Both the position numbers and the translations under genes were made by a program. Positions 1 through 5,114 of a DNA stretch of 5,114 nucleotides are shown piece by piece. How positions within the stretch are numbered: position 1 is the stretch's first letter; each line of letters starts with the position of its first letter. This DNA comes from UBA9732 sp031935845. GTDB taxonomy: Bacteria; Spirochaetota; Spirochaetia; Sphaerochaetales; Sphaerochaetaceae. The stretch spans positions 1 to 5,114 of the forward strand of contig JAJBWA010000112.1 in assembly GCA_031935845.1 (NCBI GenBank). The letters run 5' to 3'. The notes beneath the pieces were generated by a model. The model searched no databases, was not told where the DNA came from, and saw only the letters and a list, made by a program, of their open reading frames with translations.

Positions 1-659
1 GAATAGCTGTAGTCCCCGCTGCTGTAGTCATCGGAACTGCCCCAGTCGCCCCAGCTGTCATCGGAGCTGCCCCAGTCACTGAAGAGACTCGAGAGGTCCA
101 TTGTCGTATAGCCGGTGGGGAGCTTGAACAGGGAAGCATCGGGCTTCTGTGAGATAGAATCGATGTAGATGATGGTGCCCGAGCTCTGGATGGCGTAGAG
201 GTCGTTGCCGTTGTACCAGTATGTGGTCAGGGTGCCGTCGGTTTCCTTTGCCTTCTCGTAGTTGTAGGTCTTTCCGTCCAGGTTGGCCTTTCCGCTGCTC
301 TGGACCTCATATGATGTGGGGAACTCCGTCACGTCTTCGTTGCCGTCCGATGTCATGGTCATGATGCTTTTCTCGGCGTCGCTGATGAAATAGATCTTGC
401 CGTCCTGGATCAGAGCCCTCATGGACTCGCCGCCTTCCGTAGCTTCCATGTAGTACTGGCCTGCATGCTCTGCAACCAGAAGCGGACTACCGGTTCCTGT
501 CTTGGTACCGCTTGCGCTCAGGGAATAGCTTGTTCCCTTGAGTACGTACTCCCCTGACTTGAAGATGTTTCCGTACTTCGTGAATTTCGTCGAAGTCGCC
601 GCGCAGACGGCCATGACCAGGACGAGACCGATGATGATAAGGGCAAATGTTTTCTTCAT
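1..659 (-). CDS. Exported protein with signal peptide and Trp/Gly/Ser/Asp-rich tail; 3' end outside window
   Basis: Read on the minus strand from ATG at 659-657, the frame stays open to base 1 (219 codons) with no stop, so the C-terminus is missing. A ribosome site GAAGGAG at 672-666 lies 6 nt before the ATG. Residues 1-21 (MKKTFALIIIGLVLVMAVCAA) form a signal peptide: two lysines, a hydrophobic core, then small residues, with probable signal peptidase I cleavage near residue 20 or 21. Cys19 is preceded by Val, so a lipobox is not convincing. Residues about 30-190 are polar and rich in Tyr, Thr and Gly, with short alternating hydrophobic stretches suggesting beta strands (GKIYFIS, TYWYNGNDLYAI, TIIYIDS), then FKLPTGYTTMD. 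That ending resembles the close of LolA-like/DUF4412-type exported proteins, a weak resemblance only. Residues 195-211 carry a repeated DWGSSDD. Likely periplasmic or surface located; function unknown. It is divergent from nifJ and has its own promoter. Confidence 0.88.
   Translation of the reverse strand, partial: MKKTFALIIIGLVLVMAVCAATSTKFTKYGNIFKSGEYVLKGTSYSLSASGTKTGTGSPLLVAEHAGQYYMEATEGGESMRALIQDGKIYFISDAEKSIMTMTSDGNEDVTEFPTSYEVQSSGKANLDGKTYNYEKAKETDGTLTTYWYNGNDLYAIQSSGTIIYIDSISQKPDASLFKLPTGYTTMDLSSLFSDWGSSDDSWGDWGSSDDYSSGDYSY
27..77 (-). repeat. Two 21-nt direct repeats, 30-nt period, coding for DWGSSDD twice
   Basis: Copies at 27-47 and 57-77 differ at one base (A36 versus G66). They lie in frame in the minus-strand exported protein and encode DWGSSDD at residues 195-201 and 205-211, with SWG between them and YSSGDYSY after. 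The 30-nt period equals ten codons, so gain or loss of a unit would keep the frame. Because the gene leaves the window at base 1, further copies may lie outside. Confidence 0.9.
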
Positions 660-706
660 TTCGTTCTCCTTCAGGAGGATAGTGAGGCCTCCCGGTGCTA
701 CATTGA

Positions 707-735
707 ATGTTAGTTTCCGTTCGGTAGGCCGTCAA
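707..735 (-). promoter_or_regulatory. Sigma-70-like promoter of the exported-protein gene
   Basis: On the minus strand, TTGACG (735-730, 5 of 6 matches to the -35 consensus) is followed by a 17-nt spacer and TAACAT (712-707, 4 of 6 matches to the -10 consensus). Transcription would start near 700, giving a leader of about 40 nt before the ATG at 659. The -35 box sits in a small palindrome, CGTCAAGACG on the plus strand (730-739). Confidence 0.6.
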
Positions 736-773
736 GACGTTTCTTGGTCGTGCCGTCCGGGTGTCGTTATTAC

Positions 774-802
774 TTGTAAATATATCGTATTCAGTTTATG
801 CT
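774..802 (+). promoter_or_regulatory. Candidate sigma-70-like promoter of nifJ
   Basis: TTGTAA (774-779) and TATGCT (797-802) are separated by exactly 17 nt, each matching the consensus at 4 of 6 positions, within the most AT-rich stretch of the intergenic region. Transcription would start near 809, leaving an untranslated leader of about 110 nt before the ATG at 917. The match is moderate and no alternative upstream of nifJ looks better. Confidence 0.45.
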
Positions 803-808
803 GAAAAA

Positions 809-894
809 TGGCGGCGTGGCGGCCATAAGCTACTGCCGTCTGCGCGCATAAACGCGCAAGGAACAAGGTTTACGATTTGCCGCTTATGCGGCCG
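809..894 (+). promoter_or_regulatory. Inverted-repeat-rich 5' leader of nifJ, possibly regulatory
   Basis: Three pairings are visible. First, TGCGCG-CATAAA-CGCGCA at 841-858 is a perfect 6-bp stem with a 6-nt loop. Second, CGGCC-ATAAGC (820-830) can pair with GCTTAT-GC-GGCCG (882-894), giving 11 bp with a 2-nt bulge and enclosing the first hairpin. Third, GCCGC-TTAT-GCGGC (879-892) is a local hairpin that excludes the second pairing. TGGCGGC also occurs as a direct repeat at 809-815 and 817-823. The single GCCGC (879-883) can thus pair with any of three GCGGC copies (811-815, 819-823, 888-892). I recognise no named riboswitch, and no leader segment is complementary to the Shine-Dalgarno. The 841-858 palindrome could instead be a DNA operator. 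Regulatory function is inference. Confidence 0.4.
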
Positions 895-902
895 ATTAGA
901 TC

Positions 903-909
903 AAGGAGG
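903..909 (+). promoter_or_regulatory. Strong ribosome binding site that fixes the nifJ start
   Basis: AAGGAGG lies 7 nt before the ATG at 917, near-ideal spacing. It decides the start: the frame is open upstream to a GTG at 761, but that codon lies ahead of the candidate promoter, and the 52 extra residues do not resemble any PFOR N-terminus. Confidence 0.92.
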
Positions 910-916
910 CTCTTTC

Positions 917-3900
917 ATGGTGAGAAAAATGAAATCCATGGACGGCAACAACGCAGCAGCTCATGTCAGCTATGCATTCTCTGAAGTTGCCGCAATCTAC
1001 CCCATCACACCATCCAGCCCAATGGCAGACTTCGTCGACCAGTGGAGCGCAAATGGTCTGAAGAACATCTTCGGCACACAGGTCAAGGTCGTCGAGATGC
1101 AGTCTGAGGCGGGAGCAGCAGGAGCAGTTCACGGTTCTCTCGGAGCCGGTGCCCTCACCACCACCTACACGGCATCACAGGGACTTCTCCTGATGATTCC
1201 GAACATGTACAAGATCGCCGCCGAGCAGCTGCCGAGCGTCTTCCACGTCAGCGCACGTACCGTCTCGACACAGGCACTGAACATCTTCGGTGACCACAGT
1301 GACGTCATGGCATGCCGCCAGACAGGTTTCGCAATGCTCTGCGAAGGCAACGTCCAGGAAGTCATGGATCTCTCACCTGTAGCGCACCTTGCTGCCCTTA
1401 CGGGAAAGGTTCCTTTCATCAACTTCTTCGACGGTTTCAGAACCAGCCACGAGATCCAGAAGATCGCAGTCTGGGATTACGAGGACCTCAAGGACATGTG
1501 CGACATGAAGGCTGTGGAGGAGTTCCGCAAGCACGCACTGAACCCCGAGCACCCGCACATGAGGGGAAGCCACGAGAACGGAGACATCTTCTTCCAGCAC
1601 AGGGAAGCCTGCAACAAGTACTATGACGAACTGCCCGCAGTGGTCGAGTCCTACATGGACAAGATCAACGCCAAGCTCGGAACTGACTACAAGCTCTTCA
1701 ACTACTACGGAGCCAAGGATGCAGACCGCGTGATCATCGCCATGGGTTCCATCTGTGACGTGGCAGACGAGGTCATCGACTACCTCAACGCACACGGAGA
1801 GAAGGTCGGTATCATCAAGGTCAGACTCTACAGACCGTTCGCAGCCGACAGACTCATCGCAGCACTGCCCAAGACAGCAAAGAAGGTTGCAGTCCTCGAC
1901 AGGACCAAGGAGCCCGGCGCACAGGGTGAGCCGCTTTACCTCGATGTCGTCACCGCATTCGCAAACGCAGGTCTTGATGACGTCAAGATCATCGGAGGCC
2001 GCTACGGTCTCGGTTCAAAGGACACTCCTCCCGCATCAGTGTTCGCAGTGTTCAACGAGCTCAAGAAGAATGCTCCCAAGCGCCAGTTCACCATCGGTAT
2101 CGTCGATGACGTCACCAACCTCAGCCTTGAGGAAGACAAGAACTGCCCCAACACGGCAGCACCGGGAACCATCGAGTGCAAGTTCTGGGGTCTCGGCGGA
2201 GACGGAACCGTCGGAGCAAACAAGAACTCCATCAAGATCATCGGAGACTACACCGACAAGTATGTTCAGGCTTACTTCCAGTATGACTCCAAGAAGACAG
2301 GCGGCGTGACCATCAGCCACCTGAGATTCGGCGATCATCCGATCAAGAGCCCGTACTACATCAACAAGGCAGATTTCGTTGCATGTCACAACCCCAGCTA
2401 CGTCACCAAGGGATTCAAGATGGTCCAGGACGTCAAGCCCAACGGAGTGTACATGATCAACTGCCAGTGGAACGCAGAGGAGCTCTCACACCACGTTGAT
2501 GCAGCTTCCAAGCGCTACATTGCAAAGAACAACATCCAGGTCTACACCATCGATGCCATCGACCTCGCACAGAAGATCGGAATGGGCAAGAGGACCAACA
2601 CCATCCTCCAGAGCGCATTCTTCACGCTGGCAAAGGTCATGCCGCAGGAAGAGGCCATCGCCCACATGAAGGAGAAGGCCACACAGTCCTACCTGAAGAA
2701 GGGTCAGGACATCGTCGACATGAACCACAAGGCAATCGATCTAGGTGCCACGGCCTTCAAGAAGTTCGATGTTCCTGCAGACTGGGCAAACGCCAAGGAC
2801 GATGCCAAGGCTCCCGCAAAGGCCGGAAAGCCCGAGCTGGTCAAGATGGTCACCAACATCCTCGATCCTGTCGGAAAGATGGATGGAGACAGCCTCCCGG
2901 TCAGCGCATTCATGGATCACGTGGACGGACAGTTCGAGCTCGGAGCAGCAGCTTACGAGAAGCGCGGTGTCGCAGTCGCAGTTCCCAAGTGGGACAGCAC
3001 CAAGTGTATCCAGTGCAACAACTGTTCATATGTCTGCCCGCACGCAACACTCAGACCTTATGCCCTCAATGCAGAGGAAGCGGCCGCAATCCCGGCAGCA
3101 GCACAGGTCATGGAAGTCAAGGCCGGAAAGGGCAAGGGTGTCTACAAGTTCACCATCGCCATCTCTCCGCTTGACTGTATGGGTTGCGGAGTCTGCGTAG
3201 GCGCATGTCCCACGGCAGCTCTCACGATGGTCCCGCAGGAAGACGAGCTTGCACAGCAGGAAGTCTTCGACTACTGCGTTGCAAAGGTGTCCGAGAAGAA
3301 GGACATGCAGGACAACACGGTCAAGGGCAGCCAGTTCCGCCAGCCGATGCTGGAGTTCTCCGGCTCATGTGCCGGTTGTGCCGAGACAAGCTATGCTCGT
3401 CTTGTCACACAGCTGTTCGGAGACAGGATGTACATCTCCAACGCAACAGGTTGTTCATCGATCTGGGGCGGTCCTGCTTCAACATCACCGTACTGCACCA
3501 ACAAGGCCGGTCAGGGTCCCGCATGGTGCAACTCACTGTTCGAGGACAACGCCGAGCACGGTCTCGGAATGTTCATCGGTCAGGAGAAGATCCGCGAGGA
3601 TCTGGCAGAGCAGGTGAAGGCTATTGCCGAGGCAGATGCATCCCTCAAGGGTGCCGCCCAGGCATGGCTGGATACTATGGCTGACGGCGAGGCCAACAAG
3701 GCTCCGACGGCAGATCTGATTGCAGCTCTGGAGAAGAACGGCAGCGCAGCAGCCAAGGCAATCCTTGCAAAGAAGGAGTACCTGGGCAAGAAGTCGGTCT
3801 GGATCTTCGGTGGAGACGGATGGGCATATGATATCGGCTACGGCGGACTTGATCATGTCATCGCTTCCAAGAAGGACGTCAACATCTTCGTCTTCGATAC

Positions 3901-4435
3901 AGAGGTCTACTCCAACACCGGCGGACAGGCTTCCAAGGCATCCAACATCGGTCAGGTCGCACAGTTCGCAGCCGCCGGTAAGGACGTCAAGAAGAAGTCC
4001 CTCTCCGAGATTGCAATGCAGTACGGCTACGTCTATGTCGCACAGGTTGCCATGGGCGCCAACCCGGCACAGACAATCAAGGCCATCACCGAGGCCGAGG
4101 CTTATCACGGACCTTCCCTGATCATCGGTTATGCTCCTTGTGAGATGCACTCGATCAAGGGCGGTATGACCAACTGCCAGAAGGAGATGAAGAAGGCTGT
4201 CGATTGCGGCTACTGGAACCTGTTCCGCTACAACCCGGAAGGCGAGAAGAAGTTCACTCTCGACTCCAAGGCTCCGGCAGGCGGATATCAGGAGTTCCTG
4301 ATGAACGAGGCCCGCTACAGCAGACTCACACGTGAGTTCCCGTCAAGAGCCGATGTCCTGTTCAAGCTGAACGAGGAAGAGGCCAAGGCCCGCTACGAGC
4401 ACCTGACGAAGCTCATCGCAATGTATAACGAGTAA
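917..4435 (+). CDS. nifJ: Pyruvate:ferredoxin (flavodoxin) oxidoreductase, one-chain type
   Basis: This cytoplasmic enzyme oxidatively decarboxylates pyruvate with CoA to acetyl-CoA and CO2, reducing ferredoxin or flavodoxin; it uses thiamine pyrophosphate and three [4Fe-4S] clusters. The product has 1172 residues, normal for the family. Domains in order: pyrimidine-binding domain (about 1-250) with YPITPSS containing Thr31, SEAGAAGAVHG with Glu64, and Arg114, which fall at the same numbers as the active-site residues of the Desulfovibrio africanus enzyme; transketolase-C-like domain (about 255-410); gamma/CoA domain (about 415-625); ferredoxin domain with two CxxCxxCxxxCP motifs (Cys697/700/703/707 and 754/757/760/764); TPP domain with the proximal-cluster cysteines 818, 821, 846 and 1075, GDG at 966-968 and Asn1000 in YSNTGGQ. 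All key residues are present. It ends without the C-terminal extension of the D. africanus enzyme. Codon choice is narrow (mostly GCA, AAG, ATC, CTC, GTC), suggesting high expression. Own leader and terminator suggest a monocistronic unit. Direction in vivo (acetyl-CoA formation or pyruvate synthesis) cannot be read from sequence. Confidence 0.98.
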   Translation: MVRKMKSMDGNNAAAHVSYAFSEVAAIYPITPSSPMADFVDQWSANGLKNIFGTQVKVVEMQSEAGAAGAVHGSLGAGALTTTYTASQGLLLMIPNMYKIAAEQLPSVFHVSARTVSTQALNIFGDHSDVMACRQTGFAMLCEGNVQEVMDLSPVAHLAALTGKVPFINFFDGFRTSHEIQKIAVWDYEDLKDMCDMKAVEEFRKHALNPEHPHMRGSHENGDIFFQHREACNKYYDELPAVVESYMDKINAKLGTDYKLFNYYGAKDADRVIIAMGSICDVADEVIDYLNAHGEKVGIIKVRLYRPFAADRLIAALPKTAKKVAVLDRTKEPGAQGEPLYLDVVTAFANAGLDDVKIIGGRYGLGSKDTPPASVFAVFNELKKNAPKRQFTIGIVDDVTNLSLEEDKNCPNTAAPGTIECKFWGLGGDGTVGANKNSIKIIGDYTDKYVQAYFQYDSKKTGGVTISHLRFGDHPIKSPYYINKADFVACHNPSYVTKGFKMVQDVKPNGVYMINCQWNAEELSHHVDAASKRYIAKNNIQVYTIDAIDLAQKIGMGKRTNTILQSAFFTLAKVMPQEEAIAHMKEKATQSYLKKGQDIVDMNHKAIDLGATAFKKFDVPADWANAKDDAKAPAKAGKPELVKMVTNILDPVGKMDGDSLPVSAFMDHVDGQFELGAAAYEKRGVAVAVPKWDSTKCIQCNNCSYVCPHATLRPYALNAEEAAAIPAAAQVMEVKAGKGKGVYKFTIAISPLDCMGCGVCVGACPTAALTMVPQEDELAQQEVFDYCVAKVSEKKDMQDNTVKGSQFRQPMLEFSGSCAGCAETSYARLVTQLFGDRMYISNATGCSSIWGGPASTSPYCTNKAGQGPAWCNSLFEDNAEHGLGMFIGQEKIREDLAEQVKAIAEADASLKGAAQAWLDTMADGEANKAPTADLIAALEKNGSAAAKAILAKKEYLGKKSVWIFGGDGWAYDIGYGGLDHVIASKKDVNIFVFDTEVYSNTGGQASKASNIGQVAQFAAAGKDVKKKSLSEIAMQYGYVYVAQVAMGANPAQTIKAITEAEAYHGPSLIIGYAPCEMHSIKGGMTNCQKEMKKAVDCGYWNLFRYNPEGEKKFTLDSKAPAGGYQEFLMNEARYSRLTREFPSRADVLFKLNEEEAKARYEHLTKLIAMYNE

Positions 4436-4459
4436 TTCAGCTGATTGCTTGTGATACTG

Positions 4460-4492
4460 CCCCGCTGGAGGAATCCGGCGGGGTTTTCTTTT
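4460..4492 (+). terminator. Rho-independent terminator of nifJ
   Basis: A 10-bp stem pairs CCCCGCTGGA (4460-4469) with TCCGGCGGGG (4474-4483), with one T-G wobble and a GGAA tetraloop of the stable GNRA type. TTTTCTTTT follows at 4484-4492. It starts 25 nt after the nifJ stop codon. No T-run follows the stem on the minus strand, so it should act on nifJ only and not on the convergent slyX. Confidence 0.93.
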
Positions 4493-4530
4493 ATCGTTGA
4501 CTCCAATGCCTCAAATAGAGTCGTTAATCC

Positions 4531-4728
4531 TCAATAATGCGGGTGCCTTCTGTTTGGGCGGGCTTCGGTGTCCAGGTCCTCGATGCGCTTGTTGAGGGCT
4601 TCGTTCTGCTTCTCCAGCTTGGTCATCAGCACCTGCTGCCCCGCGACGATGTCGTTGAGCTCGCGGACCATGTCCTGAAGATATGCCATGTCGGTTTCAA
4701 GCTTTATGAGTCTGTCTTCGTCTTTCAC
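4531..4728 (-). CDS. slyX: SlyX family protein
   Basis: A 65-residue protein starting at GTG (4728-4726), chosen because AGGAGG sits 7 nt upstream; an ATG further up (4806) would add 26 residues not typical of SlyX and would lie inside the predicted promoter. It is almost wholly a predicted alpha-helical coiled coil: residues 4-53 show heptad-spaced hydrophobics (Leu7, Leu10, Met14, Leu17, Val21, Leu24, Val28, Leu38, Leu45, Ile49, Leu52). It ends in a basic, proline-containing tail with the sequence PHY, the ending also seen in E. coli SlyX. Size (about 70 residues in the family), coiled coil and tail together support the call. The biochemical role of SlyX is not established; the name comes from its position next to slyD in E. 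coli, and no slyD is visible here. It is convergent with nifJ and divergent from the regulator gene. I see no clear terminator after it. Confidence 0.85.
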   Translation of the reverse strand: MKDEDRLIKLETDMAYLQDMVRELNDIVAGQQVLMTKLEKQNEALNKRIEDLDTEARPNRRHPHY

Positions 4729-4735
4729 AAGCAGG

Positions 4736-4741
4736 CCTCCT
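4736..4741 (-). promoter_or_regulatory. slyX: Ribosome binding site deciding the slyX GTG start
   Basis: AGGAGG on the minus strand, 7 nt from the GTG at 4728-4726. It favours the 65-residue SlyX over the 91-residue frame beginning at the ATG at 4806. Confidence 0.85.
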
Positions 4742-4762
4742 GTCCCAAAATGCACACATTTT

Positions 4763-4806
4763 TGCAACAATCCAAAACGTTTGTTGCATTTTGTTGCTGC
4801 AAACAA
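4763..4806. repeat. Cluster of TTGTTGC/GCAACAA repeats, probable operator
   Basis: TGCAACAA (4763-4770) is an exact inverted copy of TTGTTGCA (4781-4788), 10 nt apart. TTTGTTGC (4780-4787) recurs at 4790-4797, shifted by 10 bp, about one helical turn. TGCAAACAA (4798-4806) is a near copy of TGCAACAA with one added A. So about four related half-sites occur in 44 bp. They cover the -35 region of the regulator promoter and the start-proximal leader of slyX. The layout is that of an operator for a dimeric or oligomeric DNA-binding protein; the binder is not known. Confidence 0.6.
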
Positions 4807-4813
4807 TTATAAT
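4784..4813 (+). promoter_or_regulatory. Promoter candidate for the HTH regulator gene
   Basis: A perfect TATAAT at 4808-4813 is preceded by TTGCAT (4784-4789, weak -35) at an 18-nt spacing. Transcription would start near 4820, about 40 nt before the ATG at 4859. The weak -35 lies within the TTTGTTGC repeats, so a protein bound there would compete with RNA polymerase. Confidence 0.6.
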
Positions 4814-4835
4814 GGTCTCGGAAAGACATTTTCAA
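4806..4835 (-). promoter_or_regulatory. slyX: Promoter of slyX, sharing its -10 box with the divergent gene
   Basis: On the minus strand, TTGAAA (4835-4830, 5 of 6 matches to consensus) is followed after 18 nt by a perfect TATAAT (4811-4806). That -10 overlaps the plus-strand TATAAT (4808-4813) because the 8-mer ATTATAAT at 4806-4813 is its own reverse complement. Transcription would start near 4799, giving a leader of about 70 nt that runs through the TTTGTTGC repeats. Confidence 0.6.
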
Positions 4836-4858
4836 GACAGTAATACAGAGGGGTAGAA

Positions 4859-5114
4859 ATGAAAGGAGAACGTGTAGCACAGCTGGAGCTGATACTCAGG
4901 AGTCACCCGGAGGGATTGAGGAAGTCCGATATCGCAAGGCGTCTGGGAGTACACAGAAGCACCATCGGACGATACATCGAAGAGCTCAAGCAATACAGCC
5001 GCGTATATGAGGACAAGAATCTTATAAAGATAATACCGAATCCTGACGAGGAGCCGCTGGCCCTGAGCGTCTATGAGAGCCTTGCACTCAACATGAGTGT
5101 GGAGATGCTCCTGA
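4859..5114 (+). CDS. Helix-turn-helix transcriptional regulator, N-terminal part; 3' end outside window
   Basis: The ATG at 4859 has GAGGGG (4848-4853) 5 nt upstream, and the frame is open for 85 codons to the window edge. Residues 3-45 form a winged-helix or HTH_11-like DNA-binding domain: ERVAQLELILRSHPEGL, then helix 2 SDIARRLG (23-30), turn, and recognition helix HRSTIGRYIEEL (32-43). Residues 47-60 (RVYEDKNLIKIIP) fit a wing. Residues 64-85 (from EEPLALSVYESLAL) begin a second helical region. This order is common in HTH/WYL-type regulators, but the WYL domain itself is not in the window, so that class is a guess. Codon use is looser than in nifJ (AGG, ATA, CGT), as expected for a modestly expressed gene. 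Its promoter overlaps that of slyX beside a repeat cluster, which suggests autoregulation and control of slyX. Confidence 0.87.
   Translation, partial: MKGERVAQLELILRSHPEGLRKSDIARRLGVHRSTIGRYIEELKQYSRVYEDKNLIKIIPNPDEEPLALSVYESLALNMSVEMLL

Noticed and set aside
27..77. Repeats considered as a CRISPR array.
   Set aside because: There are only two 21-nt copies with a 9-nt gap, and they lie in frame in a coding sequence encoding a repeated peptide.
597..608. Lipoprotein signal around Cys19 of the exported protein.
   Set aside because: The residue before the cysteine is Val (sequence MAVC), whereas a lipobox needs a small residue such as Ala, Gly or Ser there. Ordinary signal peptidase I cleavage is more likely.
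538..804. 88-codon plus-strand frame over the start of the exported-protein gene, and an 82-codon minus-strand frame at 487-735.
   Set aside because: Both overlap the signal-peptide gene, which has a better ribosome site, a convincing signal peptide and a long open frame. Neither translation looks like a known protein.
761..916. N-terminal extension of nifJ from an in-frame GTG at 761 (52 extra residues).
   Set aside because: The AAGGAGG at 903-909 is ideally placed for the ATG at 917. With that start, Thr31, Glu64 and Arg114 fall at the same numbers as in the D. africanus enzyme. The extension has no clear ribosome site and begins upstream of the candidate promoter.
3533..4150. 205-codon open frame on the minus strand inside nifJ, and other long shadow frames such as 1755-2309 (+) and 1373-1795 (-).
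   Set aside because: They lie wholly within a gene whose protein is intact and clearly recognised. Their translations are low-complexity (Ser/Arg/Thr or Leu/Val/Cys rich), as expected from the narrow codon set of nifJ read in other frames.
4499..4522. Inverted repeat GACTC...GAGTC between nifJ and slyX as a slyX terminator.
   Set aside because: The stem is only 5 bp with a 14-nt loop and is not followed by a T-run on the minus strand.
4537..4812. 91-codon plus-strand frame antisense to slyX.
   Set aside because: It is an antisense reflection of the coiled-coil gene. The minus-strand frame has the SlyX features, PHY tail and ribosome site.

Overview
The window looks like ordinary chromosome from an anaerobic, fermenting bacterium, moderately GC-rich by eye. 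It holds four protein genes, two of them cut by the window edges. The central gene is a complete one-chain pyruvate:ferredoxin (flavodoxin) oxidoreductase (nifJ/por type, 1172 residues). A SlyX-family gene points to a Gram-negative lineage, since SlyX is familiar from proteobacteria and some spirochaetes. A spirochaete or an anaerobic gut/rumen gammaproteobacterium would fit. This placement is inference; no rRNA or other firm marker is present.

Layout. 1-659 (minus): 5' part of a gene for an exported protein with an N-terminal signal peptide and a Trp/Gly/Ser/Asp-rich tandem repeat near the window edge. 660-916: divergent intergenic region with a good sigma-70-like promoter for the exported protein, a weaker promoter candidate for nifJ, and a nifJ leader rich in inverted repeats ending in a strong Shine-Dalgarno. 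917-4435 (plus): nifJ, followed by a rho-independent terminator at 4460-4492. 4531-4728 (minus): slyX, convergent with nifJ and starting at GTG. 4729-4858: short divergent intergenic region in which the slyX promoter and the promoter of the next gene share one palindromic -10 box, next to a cluster of TTTGTTGC-type repeats. 4859-5114 (plus): N-terminal part of a helix-turn-helix transcription regulator that runs off the window.

How the genes relate. nifJ appears to be a single-gene, strongly translated transcription unit: own promoter, optimal ribosome binding site, own terminator, and codon use restricted to a preferred set. It converts pyruvate to acetyl-CoA and supplies reduced ferredoxin. 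The flanking genes are oriented away from or against it, and nothing in the sequence ties them to pyruvate metabolism. The regulator and slyX probably share control through their overlapping promoters and the adjacent repeats, with the regulator itself the simplest candidate for binding them.

I see no phage, transposon, CRISPR array, tRNA or rRNA, and no convincing new multi-gene system. The points most worth a second look are the symmetric slyX/regulator promoter with its repeats, and the nifJ leader.
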